Of a stretch of 64,000 bases of DNA, positions 1 through 8,483 are shown in pieces. The DNA is from Herbaspirillum sp. AP02. Lineage in GTDB: Bacteria > Pseudomonadota > Gammaproteobacteria > Burkholderiales > Burkholderiaceae_D. The stretch covers positions 124,001-188,000 of the forward strand of contig NZ_JADWMY010000007.1 of NCBI RefSeq assembly GCF_015767275.1. Direction: 5' to 3'. Every line of letters starts with the position of its first letter. Positions within the stretch are counted from its first letter, which is position 1. The position numbers and the translations under genes are program-made. The notes below the pieces were generated by a model, which saw nothing but the letters and a program-made list of their open reading frames with translations, was not told the DNA's origin and made no database searches.

Positions 1-2
1 CG

Positions 3-65
3 GCCAATGGCTACCAGTTGGCGACCGTGTATGGCTACGGCTACCAGCTGGAGCGGCTGGAGTAG
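3..65 (+). CDS. C-terminal end of a probable OmpR/PhoB-type response regulator (partial)
   Basis: Only the last 20 residues lie in the window, ending at TAG 63-65. The tail reads ATVYGYGYQLERLE, which resembles the final beta-hairpin of OmpR/PhoB winged-helix DNA-binding domains, where a V-x-G-x-G-Y-x-L pattern is usual. The body of the gene lies before position 1, so the identification rests on a very short stretch and could be wrong. Confidence 0.4.
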   Translation, partial: ANGYQLATVYGYGYQLERLE

Positions 66-203
66 CGCAAGCAGCGCGAACCGCAAGCGCGTCTGGCTGC
101 TCGCCCTGTTGTTTTGTCGTTTGCAGTGAACGCCAAACCTGATCCATGTCACAGACATATACCGATTATCCGGGACCGTCCCAACCCGATATTGGCCGAA
201 GAG

Positions 204-209
204 TATAAT
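204..209 (+). promoter_or_regulatory. possible -10 element for hemA
   Basis: A perfect TATAAT sits 98 nt before the hemA start codon in the 241-nt gap that follows the first gene. No convincing -35 hexamer lies 16-18 nt upstream, so this may need an activator or may be chance. Nothing else was recognised in the gap. Confidence 0.3.
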
Positions 210-306
210 TATTCCCAAAACCGGGGCCGAAACTGTTCGAAATTGTCCGTTTCGGGACTCATAGATCGCACCATCCCAGCTCATCGGCACTGCTGCCGCG
301 CTCTCC

Positions 307-1599
307 ATGCATTTGCTCGCTGTCGGACTCAACCACACTACCGCGCCTGTCTCGCTGCGCGAGAAAGTGGCCTTCCCCGCTGACCAGATCGGTCAGGCGG
401 TGTCGTCCGCGCGTGCCTGGTTTGGCGGCAATGACAGGATCATCGCGTCTGGCGAAGCGGCCATCCTCTCCACCTGCAACCGCACCGAGCTGTATGCCGC
501 GGCGGCGGCCGGGCGCGACGGGGTGGAGTTCGCCATCGACCGCACCGCGCAGTTCCTGGCCGATTACCATCACATCCCATACGCCGACCTGCGTCCCTAT
601 CTGTATTCGCTGCCGCAGGACAATGCCGTACGCCACGCCTTCCGCGTCGCTTCCGGCCTGGATTCCATGGTCCTGGGCGAGCCGCAGATCCTGGGCCAGA
701 TGAAGGATGCGGTGCGCCAGGCTGATGCCGCCGGCGGCCTGGGCACCTACCTGCACCAGCTGTTCCAGCGCACCTTTGCAGTGGCCAAGGAAGTGCGCAC
801 CACCACCGAGATCGGCGCCCATAGCGTATCGATGGCGGCAGCGGCGGTGCGACTGTCGCAGCGCATCTTCGATTCGATCTCCGGCCAGAACGTGCTCTTC
901 ATCGGCGCCGGCGAGATGATCGAACTGTGCGCCACCCACTTCGCCGCACAGAATCCCAAGACCCTGACGGTGGCCAACCGCACCATGGAGCGCGGCGAAA
1001 CCCTGGCCCATCGCTTCAGCGGCCGCGCCATCCGCCTGGCCGACCTGCCAGCGCAGCTGGCCAGCTTCGACATCGTGGTGTCCTGTACCGCCTCGCAACT
1101 GCCCATCATCGGCCTGGGGCTGGTGGAACGGGCCGTCAAGGCGCGCCGCCACAAACCCATCTTCATGGTCGACCTGGCCGTGCCACGCGACATCGAAGCC
1201 GAAGTCGGCCGCCTGGATGACGTCTTCCTCTACACCGTGGACGACCTGGCTTCGGTGGTCCAGAGCGGCGTCGAGAACCGCCAGGCGGCGGTGGCGCAGG
1301 CCGAGGCCATCATCGAGACCCGCGTGCAGTCCTTCATGCACTGGATCGACAGCCGCGCCATGGTGCCGCTGATCCAGGACCTGCAGGAAACCGGCGAGGC
1401 CCTGCGCCTGGCCGAACTGGATCGCGCCCGCCGCATGCTGGCCAAGGGCGACGATGTGGAAGCCGTGCTGGAAGCCCTCTCCAAGGGCCTGACCGCCAAG
1501 TTCCTGCACGGCCCGCAACAGGCCCTGCACCACGCCCAGGGCGAACAGCGCAGCCAGCTGGCTTCGCTGCTGCCGCAACTGTTCCGCGCCAAGCGTTAG
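307..1599 (+). CDS. hemA: glutamyl-tRNA reductase
   Basis: Reduces glutamyl-tRNA to glutamate-1-semialdehyde with NADPH, the first committed step of the C5 tetrapyrrole (haem) pathway, in the cytoplasm. The 430-aa length is normal. The catalytic domain shows STCNRTE at residues 55-61, with Cys57 the expected thioester nucleophile. The conserved [17 protein letters not shown] segment lies near 110-126, the Rossmann GAGEM at 200-204, and dimerisation helices follow ~320. The ATG at 307 gives the family opening [13 protein letters not shown], but no clear Shine-Dalgarno precedes it. prfA follows after 117 nt, a common arrangement in proteobacteria. Confidence 0.98.
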   Translation: MHLLAVGLNHTTAPVSLREKVAFPADQIGQAVSSARAWFGGNDRIIASGEAAILSTCNRTELYAAAAAGRDGVEFAIDRTAQFLADYHHIPYADLRPYLYSLPQDNAVRHAFRVASGLDSMVLGEPQILGQMKDAVRQADAAGGLGTYLHQLFQRTFAVAKEVRTTTEIGAHSVSMAAAAVRLSQRIFDSISGQNVLFIGAGEMIELCATHFAAQNPKTLTVANRTMERGETLAHRFSGRAIRLADLPAQLASFDIVVSCTASQLPIIGLGLVERAVKARRHKPIFMVDLAVPRDIEAEVGRLDDVFLYTVDDLASVVQSGVENRQAAVAQAEAIIETRVQSFMHWIDSRAMVPLIQDLQETGEALRLAELDRARRMLAKGDDVEAVLEALSKGLTAKFLHGPQQALHHAQGEQRSQLASLLPQLFRAKR

Positions 1600-1716
1600 C
1601 GTTCCCCTCTCCCGCCGTCTGCGTCCTTGTCTGATGCAGTCGGCTGATCGTGCTGCCTTTCCCCGGCCGCCGATATCTCCTTCTTCCCCTGTTTTACGTT
1701 ACCGGATTCGACACCC

Positions 1717-2796
1717 ATGAAACCATCGATGCTCGCCAAACTCGACCAGCTTGCCGAACGGCTGGAAGAGCTCAACAGCCTGCTGGCCCAGGAAGATGCC
1801 ACCGCCAACATGGACAACTTCCGCAAGATGACCCGCGAACACGCCGAACTGGGGCCGCTGGTGGCGCTGTATCACGACTACGTGCAAGCCGGTGACGACA
1901 TCCGCACCGCCCAGGAACTGCTGTCGGACCCTGACATGAAGGCCTTCGCCCAGGAAGAGATCGATGGCGCCAAGGCGCGCATGGAAGCACTGGAGCTGGA
2001 CCTGCAAAAGATGCTGCTGCCGCGTGACCCCAACGACGAGCGCAACATCTTCCTGGAAATCCGCGCCGGCACCGGCGGCGATGAATCAGCCCTGTTTGCC
2101 GGCGATCTGCTGCGCATGTACACCCGCTATGCCGAACGCCAGCGCTGGCAGGTGGAGATCGTCTCGTCGTCCGAATCGGAACTGGGCGGCTACAAGGAAG
2201 TGATTGCCCGCATCGTCGGCTTCGGCGCCTATTCGCGCCTGAAGTTCGAATCGGGCGGCCACCGCGTGCAGCGTGTGCCAGCCACCGAAACCCAGGGCCG
2301 CATCCACACCTCGGCCTGCACGGTGGCGGTGATGCCCGAGGCCGACGAGGTCGAGGATGTGGACATCAACCCGGCCGATATCCGCATCGACACCTACCGG
2401 GCCTCCGGTGCCGGCGGCCAGCACATCAACAAGACCGATTCGGCCGTGCGCATCACCCACCTGCCCACCGGCATCGTGGTGGAGTGCCAGGACGACCGCA
2501 GCCAGCACAAGAACAAGGCCCAGGCCATGAAGGTGTTGGCCGCGCGCATCAAGGACGTGCAATTGCGGGAACAGCAGTCCAAGGAAGCCGCCACCCGCAA
2601 GTCCCTGATCGGCTCGGGCGACCGCAGCGAGCGCATCCGCACCTACAATTTCCCGCAGGGGCGCATGACCGACCATCGCATCAATCTCACGCTCTACAAG
2701 CTGGACTTCATCATGGATGGCGACCTGGACGAACTGACCAATGCGCTCATCACCGAACACCAGGCCGAGCTGCTGGCACAGTTGGGGGACGATTGA
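1717..2796 (+). CDS. prfA: peptide chain release factor 1
   Basis: Class I release factor that recognises UAA and UAG in the ribosomal A site and triggers peptidyl-tRNA hydrolysis. The 359-aa length is normal. The RF1-type PAT tripeptide that reads the stop codon is at residues 188-190; RF2 would have SPF. The catalytic GGQ is at 233-235 within [10 protein letters not shown]. Its partner methyltransferase gene, prmC, lies two genes downstream and modifies the GGQ glutamine. A coiled N-terminal domain spans about residues 1-110. Confidence 0.98.
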   Translation: MKPSMLAKLDQLAERLEELNSLLAQEDATANMDNFRKMTREHAELGPLVALYHDYVQAGDDIRTAQELLSDPDMKAFAQEEIDGAKARMEALELDLQKMLLPRDPNDERNIFLEIRAGTGGDESALFAGDLLRMYTRYAERQRWQVEIVSSSESELGGYKEVIARIVGFGAYSRLKFESGGHRVQRVPATETQGRIHTSACTVAVMPEADEVEDVDINPADIRIDTYRASGAGGQHINKTDSAVRITHLPTGIVVECQDDRSQHKNKAQAMKVLAARIKDVQLREQQSKEAATRKSLIGSGDRSERIRTYNFPQGRMTDHRINLTLYKLDFIMDGDLDELTNALITEHQAELLAQLGDD

Positions 2797-2959
2797 GCGG
2801 AGCGGGAACCAGGTTGCCCCGTACCGGTCCCAGGCTGACCTTGCGTACTGTTCGGGGGAACAGAGTGCAGGGTCCCCGGGATGTCTCTACAATCGCGTCA
2901 TGGCCGGATCGCCGCAGCCATGAAAATCCCACCAACCAAGACATTTTCGAACAATAACC

Positions 2960-3454
2960 ATGAAATCATCCAAACCGGTTTTCCTGTTGGTGGCGCTGGT
3001 GTGCGCCGGCCTGCTGGCCTTTGCCATGTATCTGCAGATCGTCGAGGAAATGCAGCCCTGCCCGCTGTGCGTGATCCAGCGCTACATGTTCGTGCTGGTA
3101 GGGGTCTTCGCGCTGATCGGCGCCAGCCTGCCGGCCGGAGCGCGCCGCGGTAGCGCGGCACTGGGCCTGCTGGCCGCACTGGGCGGTGCCGGCACGGCGA
3201 TCTGGCATCTGTATGTGAAGGCGCATCCGGGCGTCTCCTGCACCACCGACCCGCTGGAAACGGCCCTGAACCAACTGCCCACCGCCAAGCTGCTGCCGCA
3301 GATGTTCACCGCCGACGGCTTCTGTTCGGCTCCGTGGCCGCCGGTATTCGGGCTGCAGATCCCGACCTGGTCACTGATCTGGTTCGCCGTGCTGGCCGTG
3401 ATGCTGGCCGTGCAGGCCTTCAAACGCGCACCACGCACCACGATCTGGAAATGA
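2960..3454 (+). CDS. dsbB: disulfide bond formation protein B
   Basis: Inner-membrane quinone reductase that reoxidises periplasmic DsbA. The 164-aa protein has four predicted membrane segments. The first periplasmic loop carries the redox pair C34-P-L-C37 (QPCPLC). The second loop carries Cys94 and Cys122, the expected second pair. It starts 163 nt after prfA, and its stop codon overlaps the prmC start (ATGA at 3451-3454), so it is translationally linked to prmC. Its position between prfA and prmC is not the textbook order of this cluster. Confidence 0.95.
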   Translation: MKSSKPVFLLVALVCAGLLAFAMYLQIVEEMQPCPLCVIQRYMFVLVGVFALIGASLPAGARRGSAALGLLAALGGAGTAIWHLYVKAHPGVSCTTDPLETALNQLPTAKLLPQMFTADGFCSAPWPPVFGLQIPTWSLIWFAVLAVMLAVQAFKRAPRTTIWK

Positions 3455-4287
3455 TGGAACCGCTGTCCAGCTACGCCGGCTGCACGCTGGCCACCGTATT
3501 GAAGACGGCGCCGCTGGACCCGCTGGAAAACCGTATCCTGCTCTGCCATGCCCTGCGCCTGACGCGGGTGCAACTGATCACGCAATCGGAACGGCGCCTG
3601 GACGAGGCCGAGTCCGATGCGCTCAAGACCCTCTACGCACGGCGTCTCCGGGGCGAGCCGATCGCCTACATCGTGGGCCTGCGCGAGTTCTATGGACTGG
3701 ATTTCCGGGTGACGCCGGATGTACTGATCCCGCGCCCGGATACCGAACTGCTGGTGGAACTGGCCATGGAAAGATTGCCCTCGGGCGGTGCCTTGCTGGA
3801 CATGGGCACTGGATCGGGTGCGATTGCCGTCTCCATCGCCCATAGCCGGCCCGATGCCCTGGTCACGGCGCTCGACGCCAGCGCGGCGGCGCTCGCCATC
3901 GCAGGCGAGAACGCCGCAGCCCACCAGACCCGCGTGACCCTGCTGGAGAGCGACTGGTACAGTGCCCTGGCGAGGGACCAGCGTTTTGCCGTGATCGCCT
4001 CCAACCCGCCCTACATCGTCGAAGGTGACCTCCACCTTTCGCAAGGCGACCTGCGCTTCGAGCCGGTCGATGCCCTCACCGACCACGGCGATGGCCTGTC
4101 CGACCTGCGCACCATCATCGATGGCGCCCCGGCGCACCTGGTATCGGGAGGCTGGCTGTTGATGGAACACGGCTACGACCAGGCCGCCGCAGTGCGCGCC
4201 CTGCTGACCGGCACCGGTTTTGCGGACGTGCAAAGCTGGCGCGACCTGGCCGGCATCGAACGCGTAAGCGGCGGCCGCCTGGCCTGA
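3451..4287 (+). CDS. prmC: peptide chain release factor N5-glutamine methyltransferase
   Basis: SAM-dependent methyltransferase that methylates the glutamine of the GGQ motif in release factors. The 278-aa protein shows SAM motif I as DMGTGSGAI at residues 117-125 and the glutamine-methylase signature NPPY at 185-188. Two adjacent Met codons (3451 and 3454) could start it. The first overlaps the dsbB stop and is preferred. A longer in-frame extension runs back inside dsbB but lacks family similarity. It is convergent with the oxidoreductase gene 41 nt away, with no clear terminator between. Confidence 0.95.
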   Translation: MMEPLSSYAGCTLATVLKTAPLDPLENRILLCHALRLTRVQLITQSERRLDEAESDALKTLYARRLRGEPIAYIVGLREFYGLDFRVTPDVLIPRPDTELLVELAMERLPSGGALLDMGTGSGAIAVSIAHSRPDALVTALDASAAALAIAGENAAAHQTRVTLLESDWYSALARDQRFAVIASNPPYIVEGDLHLSQGDLRFEPVDALTDHGDGLSDLRTIIDGAPAHLVSGGWLLMEHGYDQAAAVRALLTGTGFADVQSWRDLAGIERVSGGRLA

Positions 4288-4328
4288 CGCGCTCCCTCCA
4301 CACGCTCAGTTCACTCCACAGGGGCCGC

Positions 4329-7300
4329 TCAGGCCGCCTGTTTTCCTCCACTTTGCGGTGATTGCGGTGCTTGCGACGGCCCCTGGCCCAGTTGAGCCAG
4401 CAATGAAGCTTCCTTCAGTTGTGCAGCCTGCAAGTGACGCTCCTTGACATGCCCATAGCCCCGAATCCCTTCTGGGACGCGGGCTACGGCAATCACCTGC
4501 TCCAGATTGGCCGGTGTCAGTTGTGCAAAAAGGCGCGTGAGGGTGTCACGATAGGCGCCGATCAAGGCGCGCTCCTGCCTGCGTTCCTCGGTATAGCCGA
4601 AAGGATCGAAGGCCGTGCCACGCAGGAAGCGCAACCGGGCCAGCACGCCAAAGGCCGGCATCATCCAGCTGCCGAAGGCCTGCTTGCGCAGGTGGCCCTT
4701 TTCATCGCGGCGCGCCAGCAGCGGTGGTGCCAGGTGGAAGCGCAGCTTGTAGTCGCCCTCGAACATACCGGCGATCTTGGCCCGGAAGGCCGGTTCGCTA
4801 TACAGGCGCGCCACCTCGTATTCATCCTTGTAGGCCATCAGCTTGAAGAGGTAGTTCGCCACTGCCCGGCTCAGCTTGAGGCCGCGACCAGCCTCGCCCA
4901 GCGCGCTTTCACGCTGGCGCACCTGCTCGACGAAATCGCGGTAGCTGCGGGCATAGGCGGCGTTCTGGTAATCGGTGAGGAAGGCCACGCGACGCTCCAC
5001 CAACTCATCCAGCGACGGCGTGCGTTTGAACTCAATCACCTGCGCGCTCATGCCGTTGCGGCCGGCCGCATTGAGGACGAACTCGACATCATGCGCCGCC
5101 ACCCGGCCCCAGGCAAAGGCTTGCTTGTTGAACTCCACCTGCAGCGCGTTGAGCTCGATGGCGCGCAGCAGGGCTCCCTCCGACAAGGGGACCCAGCCCT
5201 TTTGCCAGGCATAGCCCAGCATGAACATATTGGTCGCGATGGCGTCGCCCATCAGAGCGGTGGCAATGCGACCAGCGTCGACCAGCGACAGGTTGTCGCG
5301 GCCGCAGGCCTGGGCGATCTCGCCCTCGCTGGAAGCGGTGGGGAATTGCCAGTCGGGATTGCGCACGAAGGCCGCCGTCGGCATCTGCGTGGAATTGACG
5401 GCGGCATGGGTACGCCCCTCTCCCATACGCGAGAGGGCGTCGCGGCCCGCCGTGACGATCACGTCGCAACCGATGACCAGATCCGCCATGCCGGTACCGA
5501 CACGGGTGGAATGGATGTGCGCCGCGTCCTCGGCCACGCGCACGTGCGACATCACCGGCCCGCCCTTCTGTGCCAGGCCGCTCATGTCCAGCACCGAGCA
5601 GGCGCGTCCTTCCACGTGCGCAGCCATGGCGATGATCTGGCCGATGGTGATCACGCCGGTGCCACCGACGCCAGTGACCAGGATACCGTAGGGCTGAGCC
5701 AGCCCCGGCAGCACGGGCTGCGGCAGCGCCGGCAAGCTCGGACCGGCGGAGGCCTTGGCGCGGGCAGGCTTCTTCAACTGCCCGCCTTCCACGGTCACGA
5801 AGCTGGGGCAGAAGCCGTTGACGCAGGAATAATCCTTGTTGCAGGACGACTGGTTGATCTGGCGCTTGCGGCCGAACTCGGTTTCCAGCGGCTCCACCGA
5901 GAGACAGTTCGATTGCACGCTGCAATCGCCGCAGCCTTCGCACACGGCTTCGTTGATGACGGCGCGCTTGGCCGGGTCCGGGTAGGCATTGCGTTTGCGA
6001 CGACGACGCTTTTCCGAGGCGCAGGTCTGGTCGTAGATCATGGCCGAAACACCCGGCATCTCGCGCAGCTCGCGCTGGACCGCATCGAGTTCGCTGCGAT
6101 GGCGGATGGTCACGCCCTCGGCCCAGCGGGTGCCGGCCGGATACTTGTCCGGTTCGTCGGTGACGACGATGATCGGCCCCACGTTCTCGGCGGCCAGCTG
6201 GCGCGAGATCATGGCCGGATCGAGCGGGCCGTCGAACTCCTGGCCGCCGGTCATGGCGACCGCATCGTTGTAGAGAATCTTGTAGGTGATATTGACCTTG
6301 GCGGCGACCGAGGCGCGTACTGCCAGCAGACCGGAGTGGAAGTAGGTGCCATCGCCCAGATTGGCGAACACGTGCTTCTCGCTGGTGAAGGGTGCCTGCC
6401 CGACCCAGGTCACGCCCTCCCCGCCCATGTGGGTGAAGAGATTGGTTTCACGGTCCATCCAGGTCACCATGTAGTGGCAACCGATACCGGCCAGGCCACG
6501 GCTGCCATCGGGCAGTTTGGTGGAGGTATTGTGCGGACAACCTGAACAGAAATGCGGGATGCGGTCCTTATCGGGATCGGGCTTGCTGCTGATGTTGAGT
6601 GCGGCTTCCTTGGCTTCCAGATAGGCCACGCGGGTACGCACGCGCTGCTCCACGGGATGGCCGGCAAAGTAGCGCGAGATGCGGGTGGCAATGGCGCGCG
6701 CGATCTGCGCCGGGTTCAGTTCATAGGTGGCCGGCAGCAGCCAGTTGCCATGGCCTTCACGCTGCGATCCGCTCCATTCGCCGGTGTCGTCGAACTTGCC
6801 GACCACGCGCGGGCGCACATCGTCGCGCCAGTTGTAGAGTTCTTCCTTCAACTGGTATTCGAGGATCTGGCGCTTCTCTTCCACCACCAGGATCTCCTCC
6901 AGCCCCTGGGCGAATTCGCGCACGCCTTCGGCTTCCAGCGGCCAGGTCATGCCGACCTTGTAGAGGCGGATGCCGATGTCGGCGGCGACCTGTTCATCGA
7001 TGCCCAGGTCTTCCAGCGCCTGGCGTGTATCGAGATAGGACTTGCCGGCGGTGATGATGCCGATGCGCGCACGCGGGCTGTCCCAGATGATGCGGTTGAG
7101 CTTATTCACGCGGGCGTAGGCCAGCGCGGCGTACCACTTATAGTTGATCATCCGCGCTTCCTGACCCAGCACGGTGTCGGGCTGGCGGATGTTGAGGCCA
7201 TCAGGTGGCAGTGCGAAGTCTTCCGGCAGCTGGATCTTGATGCGATCGGGATCGATCATCACCGACATCCCGGACTCCACCAGGTCGGTCACGCACTTCA

Positions 7301-7925
7301 TGGCCACCCACAGGCCGGTATAGCGGCTCATGGCCCAGCCATGCAGGCCGTAGTCGAGATACTCCTGCACCGAAGACGGATAGAGCACCGGGATGCCGCA
7401 GGCCTTGAGGATGTGTTCGCTCTGGTGCGCAGCCGTGGAGGACTTGGCGGCATGGTCGTCGCCGGCGATCACCAGCACGCCGCCATGCCTGGACGTGCCG
7501 GCCATGTTGGCATGCTTGAACACGTCGCCACAGCGGTCCACGCCAGGCCCCTTGCCGTACCACAGCGAGAAGACGCCATCGTATTGCGCGTCCTTGAAGA
7601 GATTGACCTGCTGCGTGCCCCACACGCTGGTGGCCGCCAGGTCCTCGTTCATGCCGGGATGGAAGCGGACCTGTTTCGCTTCCAGGTATTTGCGGGCCTT
7701 CTCGGCGGTCTGATCGACCGCGCCCAGGGGCGAGCCGCGATAGCCGGTGATGAAGCCGGCGGTGTTGAGCCCGGCGCGTTCATCGTATTGCCGCTGCAGC
7801 ATCGGCAGGCGCACCAGCGCCTGGATACCGGTCATGAAGACGCGGCCGCGCTCCAGCGCATATTTGTCGTCCAGGGATACATCGTCCAGCAGCAGGCGTT
7901 GCCCGGCGGGTAGGGGTGCGTTCAT
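4329..7925 (-). CDS. indolepyruvate:ferredoxin oxidoreductase, fused alpha/gamma chain
   Basis: Thiamine-diphosphate and iron-sulfur enzyme that oxidatively decarboxylates aryl pyruvates (indolepyruvate, phenylpyruvate) to aryl-acyl-CoA. The 1198-aa chain fuses modules that are separate subunits in archaea. An N-terminal alpha-like region occupies ~20-430. CSGCPHN lies at 460-466 and the TPP-binding GDGTYFHSG at 524-532. Cysteine clusters for two Fe-S centres span ~662-706 (CEGCGDC and the CNKDYSC..GFCP group). A gamma-type domain starts near 745 (GVGGTGVIT), followed by a helical C-terminal region. The ATG at 7925 is preceded by GGAGACC. The neighbouring phenylalanine hydroxylase suggests a role in Phe/Tyr breakdown. 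Confidence 0.93.
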   Translation of the reverse strand: MNAPLPAGQRLLLDDVSLDDKYALERGRVFMTGIQALVRLPMLQRQYDERAGLNTAGFITGYRGSPLGAVDQTAEKARKYLEAKQVRFHPGMNEDLAATSVWGTQQVNLFKDAQYDGVFSLWYGKGPGVDRCGDVFKHANMAGTSRHGGVLVIAGDDHAAKSSTAAHQSEHILKACGIPVLYPSSVQEYLDYGLHGWAMSRYTGLWVAMKCVTDLVESGMSVMIDPDRIKIQLPEDFALPPDGLNIRQPDTVLGQEARMINYKWYAALAYARVNKLNRIIWDSPRARIGIITAGKSYLDTRQALEDLGIDEQVAADIGIRLYKVGMTWPLEAEGVREFAQGLEEILVVEEKRQILEYQLKEELYNWRDDVRPRVVGKFDDTGEWSGSQREGHGNWLLPATYELNPAQIARAIATRISRYFAGHPVEQRVRTRVAYLEAKEAALNISSKPDPDKDRIPHFCSGCPHNTSTKLPDGSRGLAGIGCHYMVTWMDRETNLFTHMGGEGVTWVGQAPFTSEKHVFANLGDGTYFHSGLLAVRASVAAKVNITYKILYNDAVAMTGGQEFDGPLDPAMISRQLAAENVGPIIVVTDEPDKYPAGTRWAEGVTIRHRSELDAVQRELREMPGVSAMIYDQTCASEKRRRRKRNAYPDPAKRAVINEAVCEGCGDCSVQSNCLSVEPLETEFGRKRQINQSSCNKDYSCVNGFCPSFVTVEGGQLKKPARAKASAGPSLPALPQPVLPGLAQPYGILVTGVGGTGVITIGQIIAMAAHVEGRACSVLDMSGLAQKGGPVMSHVRVAEDAAHIHSTRVGTGMADLVIGCDVIVTAGRDALSRMGEGRTHAAVNSTQMPTAAFVRNPDWQFPTASSEGEIAQACGRDNLSLVDAGRIATALMGDAIATNMFMLGYAWQKGWVPLSEGALLRAIELNALQVEFNKQAFAWGRVAAHDVEFVLNAAGRNGMSAQVIEFKRTPSLDELVERRVAFLTDYQNAAYARSYRDFVEQVRQRESALGEAGRGLKLSRAVANYLFKLMAYKDEYEVARLYSEPAFRAKIAGMFEGDYKLRFHLAPPLLARRDEKGHLRKQAFGSWMMPAFGVLARLRFLRGTAFDPFGYTEERRQERALIGAYRDTLTRLFAQLTPANLEQVIAVARVPEGIRGYGHVKERHLQAAQLKEASLLAQLGQGPSQAPQSPQSGGKQAA

Positions 7926-8108
7926 GTGGTCTCCGTGCCAAAAATCTTGTTTTTGCCTGCACATGCTCCCGTCAGCAGAATCAGAATCTCGGAATTCGTC
8001 GCGCTGTCGGGAAAAGGGAACACCTCGGCCTTGTGGGCCGGGTTTTCTTAATGTTGTGGTATCAAGTTAGCACAAGGATGATCACCCCGCTACGCACGCT
8101 GCAGCAGG

Positions 8109-8138
8109 GTTTCCGGGCTTTTTTGGCATACCGGAAAC
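8109..8138. repeat. hairpin-forming inverted repeat
   Basis: GTTTCCGG and CCGGAAAC form a perfect 8-bp stem around a 14-nt T-rich loop, in the gap upstream of the oxidoreductase gene. A second small palindrome, CCGCAG-GTC-CTGCGG, follows at about 8144. Their role is unknown. They lie in the expected 5' region of oxidoreductase transcripts or just upstream of them. Confidence 0.4.
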
Positions 8139-8243
8139 ACTTTCCGCAGGTCCTGCGGCAATCACGGTTTTGTGGAGGAGAAAATGCCGGAAAGGGGGAA
8201 ACAACAATATTTCCGGCTGAAAAAAAGGAGGGAGAGAAGTTCA

Positions 8244-8274
8244 GTTGTTACAAGCAAGACGTGAATGTAACAAC
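8244..8274. promoter_or_regulatory. palindromic operator-like site upstream of the candidate sRNA promoter
   Basis: GTTGTTACA (8244-8252) and TGTAACAAC (8266-8274) are perfect 9-bp inverted arms separated by 13 nt. The half-site centres lie about two helical turns apart. The site is centred near -63 relative to the predicted sRNA start at ~8322, a typical activator position. It is also about 320 nt upstream of the leftward oxidoreductase start. The binding protein is unknown. Confidence 0.5.
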
Positions 8275-8286
8275 CAGTAAAAGCCA

Positions 8287-8315
8287 TTGGACCGGGTCCG
8301 GCGCTGACGTTTAAT
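8287..8315 (+). promoter_or_regulatory. sigma70-type promoter for the candidate sRNA
   Basis: TTGGAC (8287-8292) and TTTAAT (8310-8315) are separated by exactly 17 nt; each hexamer matches consensus at five of six positions. The predicted start is near 8322. No protein-coding gene follows on this strand before the terminator at 8399-8436. Confidence 0.55.
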
Positions 8316-8321
8316 AGACCT

Positions 8322-8436
8322 CACTTGAACAGCGATTGATTGGTTATCCGTTACTGCGCAAGGTTCCTCCCCTCTAGTGTTGAAAGCACCACTAGCTCGC
8401 GGATCCGGCTCCCCCTGCCGGATCCGCTTTTTTTTT
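8322..8436 (+). ncRNA. candidate small RNA with C-rich anti-SD motif
   Basis: A transcript from the promoter at 8287-8315 would end at the strong terminator, giving an RNA of ~115 nt with no good reading frame. It contains the C-rich tract CCTCCCCT at 8366-8373, complementary to Shine-Dalgarno sequences and likely single-stranded. A hairpin follows at 8374-8395 (CTAGTG/CACTAG), then the terminator stem, whose loop is again C-rich (TCCCCCT). This layout resembles C-rich-loop sRNAs that pair with ribosome binding sites. It sits between the 3' end of phhA and the oxidoreductase, both leftward, so it is not a leader or trailer of either. No homologue was recognised. Confidence 0.5.
8399..8436 (+). 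terminator. intrinsic terminator of the candidate sRNA
   Basis: GCGGATCCGGC (8399-8409) pairs perfectly with GCCGGATCCGC (8417-8427) across a 7-nt loop, followed by nine T residues. The T-run is on the + strand only, so it stops rightward transcripts and does not serve the leftward phhA gene. Confidence 0.85.
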
Positions 8437-8483
8437 GCCGGTGCGCCGAAAGGGCTGCTCCCGGCGCCCCGCAATGGTAGGGC

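Noticed and set aside
259..1578. A 439-codon frame antisense to hemA
   Set aside because: hemA has all catalytic motifs in the sense frame; the antisense product has no family features.
4419..6545. A 708-codon open frame antisense to the oxidoreductase gene
   Set aside because: High GC content keeps the opposite strand open. The translation is rich in His, Gly and Ala, has no domain and is fully covered by a well-supported gene.
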